Origin: Bacillus sp. 123MFChir2 | GTDB lineage: Bacteria; Bacillota; Bacilli; Bacillales; Bacillaceae_G | Direction of reading: 5' to 3' | Length of the DNA: 32,561 nucleotides | Assembly: GCF_000383235.1 (NCBI RefSeq) | Contig: NZ_KB910968.1 | Span: 1 to 32,561 of the forward strand | Shown here: positions 15,419 through 23,136 of the stretch, in pieces | Position numbering within the stretch: position 1 is the stretch's first letter | Layout: each line of letters starts with the position of its first letter | Notes under the pieces: model-generated | Database searches by the model: none | What the model saw: the letters and a program-made list of their open reading frames with translations, nothing else | What the model was told of the DNA's origin: nothing | Translations under genes and position numbers: made by a program

Positions 15419-16336
15419 TTATTTTTGCATTTCTGTTAACATTTGCAGCTGTTCATTATATTTATATTGCGGCAACTTCACATATCCAATCTCTTCTACA
15501 AGCTCTCCTGCATGCTTCATCATAAAAGATACATAGCCTGCAACACTGTTTTTCGCACGAATAGAAGAGTTATTTACATATACATAAAGCGGACGAGATA
15601 ATGGTTTATATACCCCTGATTGTATTGTTTCTTTCGCCGGAGAAATACCATTAATTTTTACGGCCTTTACTTTATCACGATTCGCAGCATAATAAGCATA
15701 TCCAACAAAGGCAATTGCATGTTTATTACTCATAACACCTCTTATTAAAACATTGTCATCTTCGGATAATGTAACTGTTTTTGTAATCCGCTTTTGTTGC
15801 AATACTACACTTTGAAAATAATCGTACGTACCAGAATCTATGCCTGGTGCGTAAAATTGTATCGTTTCATGCGGCCATTTCGGATGAATTTGCGTCCATT
15901 TTTTCGGTGTTTCACTTTCACTCCATATCGTTTGTAATTCTTCTATTGTAAGATTATCTGCCCACGTATTCTCACGATTCACAATAAGTGTAAGACCGTC
16001 ATAAGCAATTTGAAATGGTGTATACGTAATATGGTGCTTCTTAGCAAGCCTTTCTTCCTCTCTCTTCATTGGCCGAGAAGCATTCGTTATATCTACTTCT
16101 CCTTTTCCAAAACGATGAAATCCGCCTCCCGTTCCAGATATACCAATGGAAAGTTTCACATGAGGCTCCTGCTTCGTATACTCTTCTGCTACTGCTTCCA
16201 TAATCGGAAAAATTGTAGAAGATCCATCAATTTGCACTTCTCCTACCATACTACCGGCGGAAACAGGTAACGTATGAATAGATAAACAAAACAGTGATAT
16301 GATAAAAACCATGGTGTATGTTCCATTACGTTTCAC
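15419..16336 (-). CDS. pstS: Phosphate-binding protein PstS
   Basis: The extracellular phosphate receptor, delivering phosphate to PstCA. It has 305 residues from a GTG at 16336, chosen because AGGAGG lies nine bases upstream. The signal sequence is KRNGTYTMVFIISLFCLSI with probable cleavage after PVSA. The phosphate-binding segments are DGSSTIFPI, SGTGGGFHRFGKGEVDI and, further on, PGIDSGTYDYF. Odd: there is no lipobox (L-x-x-C) at the cleavage site, although Gram-positive PstS is normally a lipoprotein. The only leader cysteine, in SLFCLSI, is in a poor context. It is the first gene of the operon, behind a PhoP box. Confidence 0.93.
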   Translation of the reverse strand: MKRNGTYTMVFIISLFCLSIHTLPVSAGSMVGEVQIDGSSTIFPIMEAVAEEYTKQEPHVKLSIGISGTGGGFHRFGKGEVDITNASRPMKREEERLAKKHHITYTPFQIAYDGLTLIVNRENTWADNLTIEELQTIWSESETPKKWTQIHPKWPHETIQFYAPGIDSGTYDYFQSVVLQQKRITKTVTLSEDDNVLIRGVMSNKHAIAFVGYAYYAANRDKVKAVKINGISPAKETIQSGVYKPLSRPLYVYVNNSSIRAKNSVAGYVSFMMKHAGELVEEIGYVKLPQYKYNEQLQMLTEMQK

Positions 16337-16355
16337 GTAATATTTCCTCCTAGGG

Positions 16356-16371
16356 GCCTCCTGCAAACAGG
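16356..16371 (-). promoter_or_regulatory. Leader hairpin in front of pstS
   Basis: CTCCTG-TTTG-CAGGAG lies in the untranslated leader. CTCCTG could alternatively pair with the real ribosome site CTAGGAGG about 10 bases downstream, so it might influence translation. Confidence 0.35.
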
Positions 16372-16408
16372 AGTACATATATAAGAATAATGTTGAACTA
16401 TTAATGCG

Positions 16409-16447
16409 GTTTTAATAGTTTGTAAAAGTTTTGTAAATATAAGTTAA
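16409..16447 (-). promoter_or_regulatory. PhoP box of the pst operon
   Basis: On the minus strand four direct repeats occur with an exact 11-base period: TTAACT (16442-16447), TTACAA (16431-16436), TTACAA (16420-16425) and TAAAAC (16409-16414), each separated by five bases. This is the B. subtilis-type Pho box. TTATATATG further downstream is a possible -10 region. Phosphate starvation should induce the operon through PhoP. Confidence 0.75.
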
Positions 16448-16638
16448 AAAATTGAAAGATAAACCCTTTTCTTTTTAGATGAGCGAGAGTATCTGGCCAT
16501 GCATAGACGGGTCAGGACCTTTTCCTGCCACGCGCAATGCTAAAAACAAAGAGAGAAAGAGAGAAAACAAGTAGCTGTCACTTTTTGTTTTGCATAGCAG
16601 TGACTTGTATGTTAGAAAAATATGGTGTATTTATATAT
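16437..16638 (-). repeat. Dispersed bcr-like repeat, copy 4
   Basis: A full-length but diverged copy in reverse orientation. It carries ctttttagatgagcgagag, ctggccatgcatag and ggaccttttcctgcca, ending tgtatttatata. Its first bases overlap the distal repeat of the PhoP box. Together with copy 5 it fills most of the 580-bp gap between pstS and pbpA. Confidence 0.7.
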
Positions 16639-16763
16639 GAATATCGACTCAAAGACCGAAATAAAAGCCTTCTTCTTTTTAGATGAGCGAACCTGACCAT
16701 GCATAGAAGCGATCAAGGCCTTTTCCTGCCATACGAAACGTTACAACAAAACGGATGTATATA
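16639..16763 (-). repeat. Dispersed bcr-like repeat, copy 5 (internally deleted)
   Basis: It follows copy 4 directly in the same orientation. The beginning (gaccgaaataaaagcc, ctttttagatgagcga, catgcatagaagcg, ccttttcctgcca) is intact. About 80 bases of the centre are missing before the terminal acggatgtatata. Confidence 0.65.
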
Positions 16764-16868
16764 CACGTATTTACTTGCTATTCTCCATTCCTCCTTTTGA
16801 AAGCAAATACTGTATTTAATTTCCCTTTAGGCTTGTACACTTCTGTCATCACTATATGCGGCATATAT

Positions 16869-16902
16869 AAAAAAAAGCACACTATCTTCACAGATAGTGT
16901 GC
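16869..16902 (-). terminator. pbpA terminator
   Basis: An 11-bp perfect stem (gcacactatct / agatagtgtgc), followed on the minus strand by eight T. Confidence 0.9.
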
Positions 16903-16917
16903 CAATCTTACACATTT

Positions 16918-19050
16918 TTATTCTTCTTTATTTGTTTTCTTCGTCTCTTCTAATGGTCCAGTATTTCCGTTTACTTCTTGCTTTTTCAAATCAAAATATG
17001 CGTCCATAATTCGGCGTGCAATATTTTTACTTATCGGGTTATGATCACCGGAAAGCCATGGAATAACAACTGAGAATGCAACTTCTGGATCCGATGCCGG
17101 CGCATATCCAATCATCGTTAAATTATATACGTCTCTATCACCTAGCTGTGCTCTTACTTCCTTTGCATTTGGACCGGCATAAGCTCCCTGTGCAGTTCCT
17201 GTTTTTCCTGCCGGATCATATGTTGCACCAGCAAAACCATTCGTATATCCTGTTCCTTGTGGTGTTTGCATAACCATTTTAAAACCATCTTGAACTTGTT
17301 TAATATACTCATCTTTCATATCGATTCGATTTAAAACAACCGGTTCCACCGAATCTATTACTTTTCCTAACTCTTCAGGTTTTGAAGTCGGCTTGCGAAT
17401 TTCTTTTACAACCTGTGGTTTCATTCGATAACCACCGTTAGCAATCGTTGATACATATTGCGCCAATTGCAGCGGTGTATACGTATCAAACTGTCCAATT
17501 GCTAAATCGAGTAACTTACCAGGTTCTCCTACTGCGTTTCCTTTTACTCCTGCCATTTCATTTGGTAAATCTATTCCCGTTGGTACTCCAAGACCCAATT
17601 GGCTAAAGTTATAACGCATTGTATCAAAAGCTTTTTGTTTAATGTTTAATGTACCATTCGGCACATACGGTGCACCAGCAATTTCCATTGCAGTTTTAAA
17701 CATATATACGTTTGAAGATCGTTGTAAGGCAGTTAAGTCATTAATTGGTCCCATTCCATATCCTGTCCACGATTTTTTCACATTCGTACCTTTAAATACA
17801 AGTGGTTCATCGACAAGTACTTGTCCTGGTGTAATAGCTCCTTCTTGATATCCAGTCAAAAGAGTGGCCCCTTTTACAGTCGAACCCATTTCATATGCAC
17901 TCGTCATCGTGCCAAGTGCATAATCATTTAAAATTCTTTGTCCATTTTCTTCTCCAAACTGTTTACCAGCCATTGATAAAATTTCTCCGTTTTTCGGATT
18001 CATCATCACAACAAACGCACGGTCCATATACTCCGCTCCGCCTGAAGCTTTTGCTGCTTTCATTTCTTCTTCAATAATTTGTTCAACTTTTCTTTGCAGC
18101 TCCATATCAATGGTCAACGCTAAACTCTTTCCACTTTCTCCTTTAGAAAGATAGACAGTCTCAAGAATATTTCCTTTTTGATCCGTAATATTTTTCACTT
18201 GTGCTTTCGTGCCGTGCAATACATCTTCGTATTGTTGCTCCAAGTAACTTTTCCCAACCCGGTCATTACGGTTGTAATCACGAACTAAATAATAGTTTAT
18301 ATTCTCTCGCGGTAATCCTTCATCGGAACTTGTTACACCGCCAAGTACAGTGCGGAACATATCTCCATAAGCATAGTGACGATCCCAATCAACCGTTGTG
18401 TCTACCCCTGAAAGTTTCGCTAAATTCTCACTAACTATAGCATATTCTTCAGGTGTTACATCTTTTTTAATAATTTGCGGCGTCATTGCATAGCCGCCTT
18501 CCATCTTACTCTTAATTGCTAACACTTCTAAATCTTGAGGAGTTAATTCATTCAATTCCGCTTCTGTAATACGATCAAGCTGACGTTGTGCCAGTTGTTT
18601 ATCATCAATTTTTTTTGCTTTAACATCAGCTTTATCTTTTTTCGTAATTTTTGCTTTTGCTCGGTCTTCATTTAACAAAATCCAAAAATCTTTTTTATCT
18701 CGTTCTGTTAATTTATCAGTCGGTACATCAAGCAGCTTTGAAAGTTGCTTTGCTGTTTCTAAACGTTCTTCACGTTTTGACTCCTTCGTTCTTGTATACG
18801 TAATCGTTCGAAGTGGTGTATTATCCACCACCGGACGGCCATACCTATCAATAATCTTCCCGCGCGGAACAGGGGTACTTACCGTTAAGTTTTCCTTTCG
18901 GTTTACTTCATTTTTATAATCTTCACCATGGACAATCTGTATCATACCTAATTTAACAATTACTGTTGAAAACAGTAAAAACACACAGAAAAACAACACG
19001 TTTAACCGCAATGGAACGTGGGTTTTCTTTTTTTTCTTTTTCTTACTCAT
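16918..19050 (-). CDS. pbpA: Class B penicillin-binding protein (PbpA/PBP2-type transpeptidase)
   Basis: A membrane-anchored transpeptidase that cross-links peptidoglycan during elongation. It has 710 residues from the ATG at 19050, with GAGGGGG upstream. The lysine-rich start (MSKKKKKKKT) precedes one membrane helix at about 15-37. A dimerisation domain (PRGKIIDRYGRPV at 62-74) carries a charged insert around 115-165. The transpeptidase motifs are complete: catalytic STVK at 390-393, SSN at 445-447 and KTGT at 616-619. The C-terminal tail is hydrophilic. The gene is monocistronic, between terminators at 16869 and 19085. Confidence 0.92.
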   Translation of the reverse strand: MSKKKKKKKTHVPLRLNVLFFCVFLLFSTVIVKLGMIQIVHGEDYKNEVNRKENLTVSTPVPRGKIIDRYGRPVVDNTPLRTITYTRTKESKREERLETAKQLSKLLDVPTDKLTERDKKDFWILLNEDRAKAKITKKDKADVKAKKIDDKQLAQRQLDRITEAELNELTPQDLEVLAIKSKMEGGYAMTPQIIKKDVTPEEYAIVSENLAKLSGVDTTVDWDRHYAYGDMFRTVLGGVTSSDEGLPRENINYYLVRDYNRNDRVGKSYLEQQYEDVLHGTKAQVKNITDQKGNILETVYLSKGESGKSLALTIDMELQRKVEQIIEEEMKAAKASGGAEYMDRAFVVMMNPKNGEILSMAGKQFGEENGQRILNDYALGTMTSAYEMGSTVKGATLLTGYQEGAITPGQVLVDEPLVFKGTNVKKSWTGYGMGPINDLTALQRSSNVYMFKTAMEIAGAPYVPNGTLNIKQKAFDTMRYNFSQLGLGVPTGIDLPNEMAGVKGNAVGEPGKLLDLAIGQFDTYTPLQLAQYVSTIANGGYRMKPQVVKEIRKPTSKPEELGKVIDSVEPVVLNRIDMKDEYIKQVQDGFKMVMQTPQGTGYTNGFAGATYDPAGKTGTAQGAYAGPNAKEVRAQLGDRDVYNLTMIGYAPASDPEVAFSVVIPWLSGDHNPISKNIARRIMDAYFDLKKQEVNGNTGPLEETKKTNKEE

Positions 19051-19084
19051 ACGGACCCCCTCTACCAACAGTGTAAGCGGAAAG

Positions 19085-19105
19085 GGACACCTTCTTCAGG
19101 TGTCC
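19085..19105 (-). terminator. Hairpin upstream of pbpA
   Basis: GGACACC and GGTGTCC pair around seven bases. The T-run is weak, so it may back up the terminator at 19142 or act as a leader hairpin of pbpA. Confidence 0.4.
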
Positions 19106-19141
19106 TCGCTACTGTCATATACGTTTTACTATTTTAACATA

Positions 19142-19180
19142 AAATACAACAGAAGTTAACCTTCTCCTTCTGTTGTATTT
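19142..19180 (-). terminator. Terminator of the MFS transporter gene
   Basis: A 14-bp perfect stem (aaatacaacagaag / cttctgttgtattt) that includes the end of the coding region. Confidence 0.75.
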
Positions 19181-20433
19181 TGTGTCGTTTGTACAGCCGC
19201 AAGCCCTGCATGGCATGCTTTTTCATCATCGTATTTGACATTTCGAATCGCAAAATAGATAAGTAAATGTCCAGCACCTAATATTAATAATAAGATCGGC
19301 AAGCTTTTTTCTGCCGGAAATAATGAAACTGCTAACAAAAAACTTAAAACCGAACAGATTCTTCCTCCGTTTAGCCATAGTTCACGAACAACAATATATT
19401 CTACTCGCCGCTCCTTTGCTTGTTTAGCTCTGCCTATTATATCATATGTCATTGAACCATACGGAACAAGAAGAATTGGATATGCAACGGCAATACAAGC
19501 TGCATAAATAAGTAATTTCGTATACGTGACATGAAAGACAACTAAAAATACAACTGCATATAAAATAATTCCACCGAGTAAAATAGCTTTTTTTCGCCAT
19601 TCCTTTTTCAATACTCGCGCTACTATATAATAGCAAATGAAAGAAACAGCGGAATTTACAAGCCCATATTTCCCAAGCGCTAATTCGCTACCAGAAGCCA
19701 TATACACATATACAGAAATAACAAATATAAATGTACCTTCTCTAAGTCCTTGAAAAAAATGAGCAAGCGTAATTCTTCCCCAGTTTTTATTCACTTTTCT
19801 CTCTTTCATTACTTCAATTATTTCGTAACGTCCTTCACATTCACGTTTCGTCAGAAAAAAACTGACAACTATCGCAACGGTAAATAAGGTTAACGATAGG
19901 AAAAAAACGAATGTATACCCATTCCACTTTTCCATACGCGAAATGATAAACCCGGATGCAATTGGACCAATCATACCTGAAAATGAGGTAAGCAGTCCGA
20001 GAAATCCGTTAAAAAAGTCACGTGTTTCCGGCTCTGTAATTTCAAATGTTAATAAATTAAATGAGAGCCAGTAAAATCCATATCCTATGCCAAGTATGCC
20101 ACCGATAAGTAAAATATATTGCGAAGCATTCGTTCCCGTCAGCAATACAACAATAAAAAAACCAGCTAATGTCGTTACACCGATGCGGAGTAAAATCGTA
20201 CGATCTACTCGTTTCGCTAGTTTTCCGGCAACAAGAAAAGTCAGCGGCTGTAAAACAACGCTTGCTAAATTATAAAAGCCAATATTCATAAAATCCTTCG
20301 TTTGTTTCCATAAATAAATATTTACAAACGTATTGGATAACGAAATGGCCAACGTATATAACCCGCCAATTATCAGTAATAAAACTAAATCACGATTCAC
20401 CTCAACATCGCCAACTAAATGTTTCCATTTCAT
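19156..20433 (-). CDS. Major facilitator superfamily transporter (YqgE-like)
   Basis: A 425-residue integral membrane protein with about 12 predicted helices in two halves. The central hydrophilic loop (TKRECEGRYEIIEVMKERKV) lies near residues 195-215. The cytoplasmic loop between helices 2 and 3 has KLAKRVDRTILLRIG, the usual basic MFS motif A region. The substrate is unknown. The position between pbpA and sodA is that of B. subtilis yqgE. The ATG has AAAGGAG seven bases upstream. It is transcribed alone, and a hydrophilic Gln/Thr-rich tail (AAVQTTQNTTEGEG) closes the protein. Confidence 0.82.
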   Translation of the reverse strand: MKWKHLVGDVEVNRDLVLLLIIGGLYTLAISLSNTFVNIYLWKQTKDFMNIGFYNLASVVLQPLTFLVAGKLAKRVDRTILLRIGVTTLAGFFIVVLLTGTNASQYILLIGGILGIGYGFYWLSFNLLTFEITEPETRDFFNGFLGLLTSFSGMIGPIASGFIISRMEKWNGYTFVFFLSLTLFTVAIVVSFFLTKRECEGRYEIIEVMKERKVNKNWGRITLAHFFQGLREGTFIFVISVYVYMASGSELALGKYGLVNSAVSFICYYIVARVLKKEWRKKAILLGGIILYAVVFLVVFHVTYTKLLIYAACIAVAYPILLVPYGSMTYDIIGRAKQAKERRVEYIVVRELWLNGGRICSVLSFLLAVSLFPAEKSLPILLLILGAGHLLIYFAIRNVKYDDEKACHAGLAAVQTTQNTTEGEG

Positions 20434-20580
20434 ATAAACTCTCCTTTACTTCATGTTCTAGTCTTCCAAAGAAGGTTACAATTATGTAAAGAAGAAAAGT
20501 GGAAAATAAACTTTCATTAGTAAGCATTTTTCTCATCAATGTTGAGACGAGCCAATCAGCTCTCCAAAAAAAGCACACAA

Positions 20581-20610
20581 AAAAGCTAGGAGAAATTCCT
20601 CCTAGCTTTT
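20581..20610 (-). terminator. sodA terminator
   Basis: An 11-bp stem (aaaagctagga / tcctagctttt), followed by T-rich sequence on the minus strand. Confidence 0.85.
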
Positions 20611-20623
20611 ACAATTATTATTA

Positions 20624-21235
20624 TTATTTTGCGTCTTGGTAACGTTTTTCAACTGCATTCCAATCTACAACGCTCCAGAAAGCATTAATGTAGTCAGGAC
20701 GACGGTTTTGGTAATGTAAGTAGTATGCATGCTCCCAAACGTCTAATCCTAAAACTGGAGTTTTTCCTTCCATTAATGGAGTGTCTTGGTTTGGTGTGCT
20801 TGTTACTTCTAATTCACCATTGTTTACAACTAGCCACGCCCAGCCAGAACCGAAGCGAGTCGCGCCTGCTTTTGCAAACTCTTCTTTAAATGCGTCGAAG
20901 CTACCAAATTTCGCTTCAATTGCACTTGCAAGTTCACCTACTGGTTGTCCGCCGCCATTTGGAGAAAGGATTGTCCAGAATAAAGAGTGGTTTGCATGCC
21001 CACCACCGTTATTGCGTACTGCTGTACGAATTGCTTCTGGCACTTCGTTTAAGTTTGCAACTAACTCTTCGATGCTTTTTTCTGCTAATTCCGCATGTCC
21101 TTCTAATGCAGCATTTAAGTTTGTTACATATGTGTTGTGATGTTTTGTATGATGGATGTTCATTGTTTCTTTGTCAAAATGAGGTTCTAACGCATCATAC
21201 GCATAAGGTAAATTTGGTAATTCATGTTTCGCCAT
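20624..21235 (-). CDS. sodA: Manganese superoxide dismutase
   Basis: SodA converts superoxide to hydrogen peroxide and oxygen. It has 203 residues with no signal peptide. Metal ligands are His28, His83, Asp165 and His169, in the contexts [20 protein letters not shown] and [23 protein letters not shown] and RFGSGWAWL favour manganese over iron. The ATG follows GGGAGGAATATAAC. It is monocistronic, with a long upstream region that holds a predicted promoter and, further up, a separate promoter-terminator pair. Confidence 0.97.
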   Translation of the reverse strand: MAKHELPNLPYAYDALEPHFDKETMNIHHTKHHNTYVTNLNAALEGHAELAEKSIEELVANLNEVPEAIRTAVRNNGGGHANHSLFWTILSPNGGGQPVGELASAIEAKFGSFDAFKEEFAKAGATRFGSGWAWLVVNNGELEVTSTPNQDTPLMEGKTPVLGLDVWEHAYYLHYQNRRPDYINAFWSVVDWNAVEKRYQDAK

Positions 21236-21289
21236 TGTTATATTCCTCCCATTGTATGTATTGCCGATAATAACTTGGCATACAAATCC

Positions 21290-21318
21290 ATTTTACCCTA
21301 ATTACATAAGGGTGAAAA
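21290..21318 (-). promoter_or_regulatory. Possible sodA promoter
   Basis: On the minus strand, TTTTCA (21313-21318), 17 bases and TAAAAT (21290-21295), about 55 bases before the start codon. The -10 is good and the -35 weak. Confidence 0.4.
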
Positions 21319-21398
21319 CAAATTTAGCGTATTGCCTCGCTAACATTAAGGTAGCAAATTTCCCATTTCTTTTCAAACGAAATGCTCATACATTTCGT

Positions 21399-21428
21399 AA
21401 AAAAAAAGCTCCCTTCTACAAGGAAGCT
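21399..21428 (-). terminator. Orphan terminator upstream of sodA
   Basis: On the minus strand agcttcctt pairs with aagggagct (one mismatch) and is followed by a run of nine T. No protein gene on that strand ends here. Confidence 0.65.
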
Positions 21429-21477
21429 CATCCGCTATGTATTAACATACGAAATGGATAATTATATGTAAAAATGT
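21399..21477 (-). ncRNA. Candidate small RNA or sodA leader attenuator
   Basis: A SigA-type promoter (21484-21513) and the terminator at 21399-21428 would define a transcript of about 80 nucleotides on the sodA strand. No ORF with a ribosome site is seen inside. It could be an independent small RNA or a terminated leader that is sometimes read through into sodA. This rests only on signal spacing. Confidence 0.35.
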
Positions 21478-21483
21478 AAGATA

Positions 21484-21513
21484 AATTTACCATAGTAAAA
21501 AGAAATGTGTCAA
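21484..21513 (-). promoter_or_regulatory. SigA-type promoter facing sodA
   Basis: On the minus strand, TTGACA (21508-21513), 18 bases and TAAATT (21484-21489). The -35 is perfect and the -10 fair. Confidence 0.5.
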
Positions 21514-21542
21514 TCGTATTTTCACATACGACATGATATATC

Positions 21543-21572
21543 TTGTGATTCCTTAAAAACATACGTTACAAT
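21543..21572 (+). promoter_or_regulatory. Promoter of the DUF1189 gene
   Basis: TTGTGA (21543-21548), an 18-base spacer and TACAAT (21567-21572), 41 bases before the start codon. Confidence 0.5.
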
Positions 21573-21612
21573 GAAATTGTAGATCACCATATTTAAAGAA
21601 GGAAGTGAATGC

Positions 21613-22380
21613 ATGTCCATATTTACACAACTATTTAAAAGCTTATACGCACCAAAAGAGATGGCAATCTTTCGTTTTCAAAAAATCGGAAAGACAATTC
21701 TTTACATAATGTTACTATGCCTGCTTGCTACTGTTCCAAAAACGATTTTATTTGGAAATTTCGTTCAAGAGGGGATTCATTTAATCGATCGCGCTATCGA
21801 AAAAGATGTGCCTGATTTTAAAATTGAAAATGGCGAGCTTCACGCAGACATTAGCAAACCAATTGTAAAAGATGAAACAGATTTTATTTTTGTATTCGAT
21901 CCAAACAGTACAGACACAAAAGCCTATCCAAATCGAGATGGGATATTCATTTTAAAAGATAAAATGATTTCAATAGCACAACAACAACCACAATCTTTTC
22001 CATATAGTGATTTTGGAAATACAACGTTTGAAAAGAAAGATATCCAAGAAATCGTTTCATTCGTTGATAACATCTCTCCAATTGCGATATTCTTAATTGG
22101 GATATTCATTTACTTATTCGAGCTATTTATTACATTTCTTGGTGTTACCCTATTGGCATTTATCGGCTCTGCAATGAGCGGAGAGCGTAAATTATCTTAC
22201 AAACAAGTTTGGACATTAACTGCCTATAGTTATACAATCCCTACTATATTCTTTATGATTATGGACCTATTAAAAGTACATGTTCCATTCTCATTATTTA
22301 TATTCATTGGTGTTGTTCTTATCGTTCTTTATTTAACAATAAAAGAAGTGCCAAGACCGAAAGAAAAAAATCCACTCTAA
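21613..22380 (+). CDS. DUF1189 membrane protein (YqgB-like)
   Basis: A 255-residue protein of unknown function. One membrane helix lies near residues 27-46 (TILYIMLLCLLATV). A domain of about 100 residues outside or between membranes follows (GNFVQEGIHLIDRAIE to FEKKDIQEIV). Then come about three helices at 155-250 (ISPIAIFLIGIFIYLFE, TYS-containing segment, FSLFIFIGVVLIVLYLTI). Layout and position match B. subtilis YqgB. The ATG follows AAGGAAGTGA. A weak terminator separates it from the next gene. Confidence 0.8.
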   Translation: MSIFTQLFKSLYAPKEMAIFRFQKIGKTILYIMLLCLLATVPKTILFGNFVQEGIHLIDRAIEKDVPDFKIENGELHADISKPIVKDETDFIFVFDPNSTDTKAYPNRDGIFILKDKMISIAQQQPQSFPYSDFGNTTFEKKDIQEIVSFVDNISPIAIFLIGIFIYLFELFITFLGVTLLAFIGSAMSGERKLSYKQVWTLTAYSYTIPTIFFMIMDLLKVHVPFSLFIFIGVVLIVLYLTIKEVPRPKEKNPL

Positions 22381-22406
22381 AAAATGCCTTTAAGGTATTT
22401 TTTTTT
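22379..22406 (+). terminator. Terminator after the DUF1189 gene
   Basis: AATGCCTT pairs with AAGGTATT (one G-T pair), followed by a long T-run. The stem is short. Confidence 0.6.
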
Positions 22407-22445
22407 TGGACAAGCATATATTTCTCTACAAAGGAGTGGGAAAAT

Positions 22446-22787
22446 ATGAAAAGGCTTGGCAGTGTCTTATTACTACTTGTTCTCGGTTACGTCTTATACT
22501 ATGATATGACAATTGGCACGTTACCGTTGCTTCATACATATTCCAAAACAAAAGAAACTTCAGCTAAAGTTGCAAGTAATAAACAAAAAGAAAATACATC
22601 ACCGGCAAAATATAAAGTCATTGAAGTAAAAACAGGCGATACTGTTCTCTCTATTACAGAAGAAATTAATAAGAAAAAAGTCCCTTCTATTGAAAAAGTT
22701 GTTACGGACTTCAAGGACTTAAATCAAAACGACTCTCCAGCGAAATTACAAGTCGGGAAAAAATACAAATTCCCCCTCTATCCGTAA
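22446..22787 (+). CDS. Small LysM-type exported protein (YqfZ-like)
   Basis: A 113-residue protein. Residues 4-20 (LGSVLLLLVLGYVLYYD) form an uncleaved anchor or signal helix. A Lys/Thr-rich linker (about 35-57) and a single LysM-like domain from residue 58 (YKVIEVKTGDTVLSITEEIN) to the end (LQVGKKYKFPLYP) follow. LysM domains bind GlcNAc polymers such as peptidoglycan. The position just before ispG is that of B. subtilis yqfZ. The ATG has AAAGGAGTGGG upstream. Confidence 0.8.
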   Translation: MKRLGSVLLLLVLGYVLYYDMTIGTLPLLHTYSKTKETSAKVASNKQKENTSPAKYKVIEVKTGDTVLSITEEINKKKVPSIEKVVTDFKDLNQNDSPAKLQVGKKYKFPLYP

Positions 22788-22847
22788 TAACATCACATAA
22801 TCCTTGTCAATTACAGTAAGGCGCTGATACAATAGGAAAAGTGAAAC

Positions 22848-23044
22848 TATATAAATACAAATAAAAAACAACATAAAAGCTCCTTTTTTTAGTTGAGCGA
22901 GAGCATCTGGCCACGCACAGAAGCGGTTAGGACCTTTTCCCGCCACTTTCAATGATTAAAACAAAGAGAAAAAGCAAGTAACGATCATGTTTTTTCTGCG
23001 TATCAGTGACTTATATGTTGAAAAATCAAAGTGGATTTATATAG
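22848..23044 (-). repeat. Dispersed bcr-like repeat, copy 6
   Basis: A full-length copy in reverse orientation, from tatataaatacaaataaa to tggatttatata. It shares gagcgagagcatctggcca, ggaccttttc and gcgtatcagtgac. It occupies most of the gap between the LysM-type gene and ispG. Confidence 0.75.
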
Positions 23045-23058
23045 ACATTTAGCTTCAC

Positions 23059-23096
23059 TAGACAAATACTGCATACAATATAAATGCGTTTGTCTA
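23059..23096. repeat. Inverted repeat in the ispG upstream region
   Basis: TAGACAAA (23059-23066) and TTTGTCTA (23089-23096) are perfect inverted arms, with GCAT/ATGC nested inside. It lies 40 bases before the ispG start, just after repeat copy 6, and covers the likely promoter, so it may be an operator. Confidence 0.4.
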
Positions 23097-23136
23097 CAAA
23101 ATAAGAAACTTCTTTTATAAGGAGAGCGATCTATTC

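Noticed and set aside
16755-17009. 84-residue + strand ORF
   Set aside because: It runs through the pbpA terminator and into pbpA in antisense, with no ribosome site.
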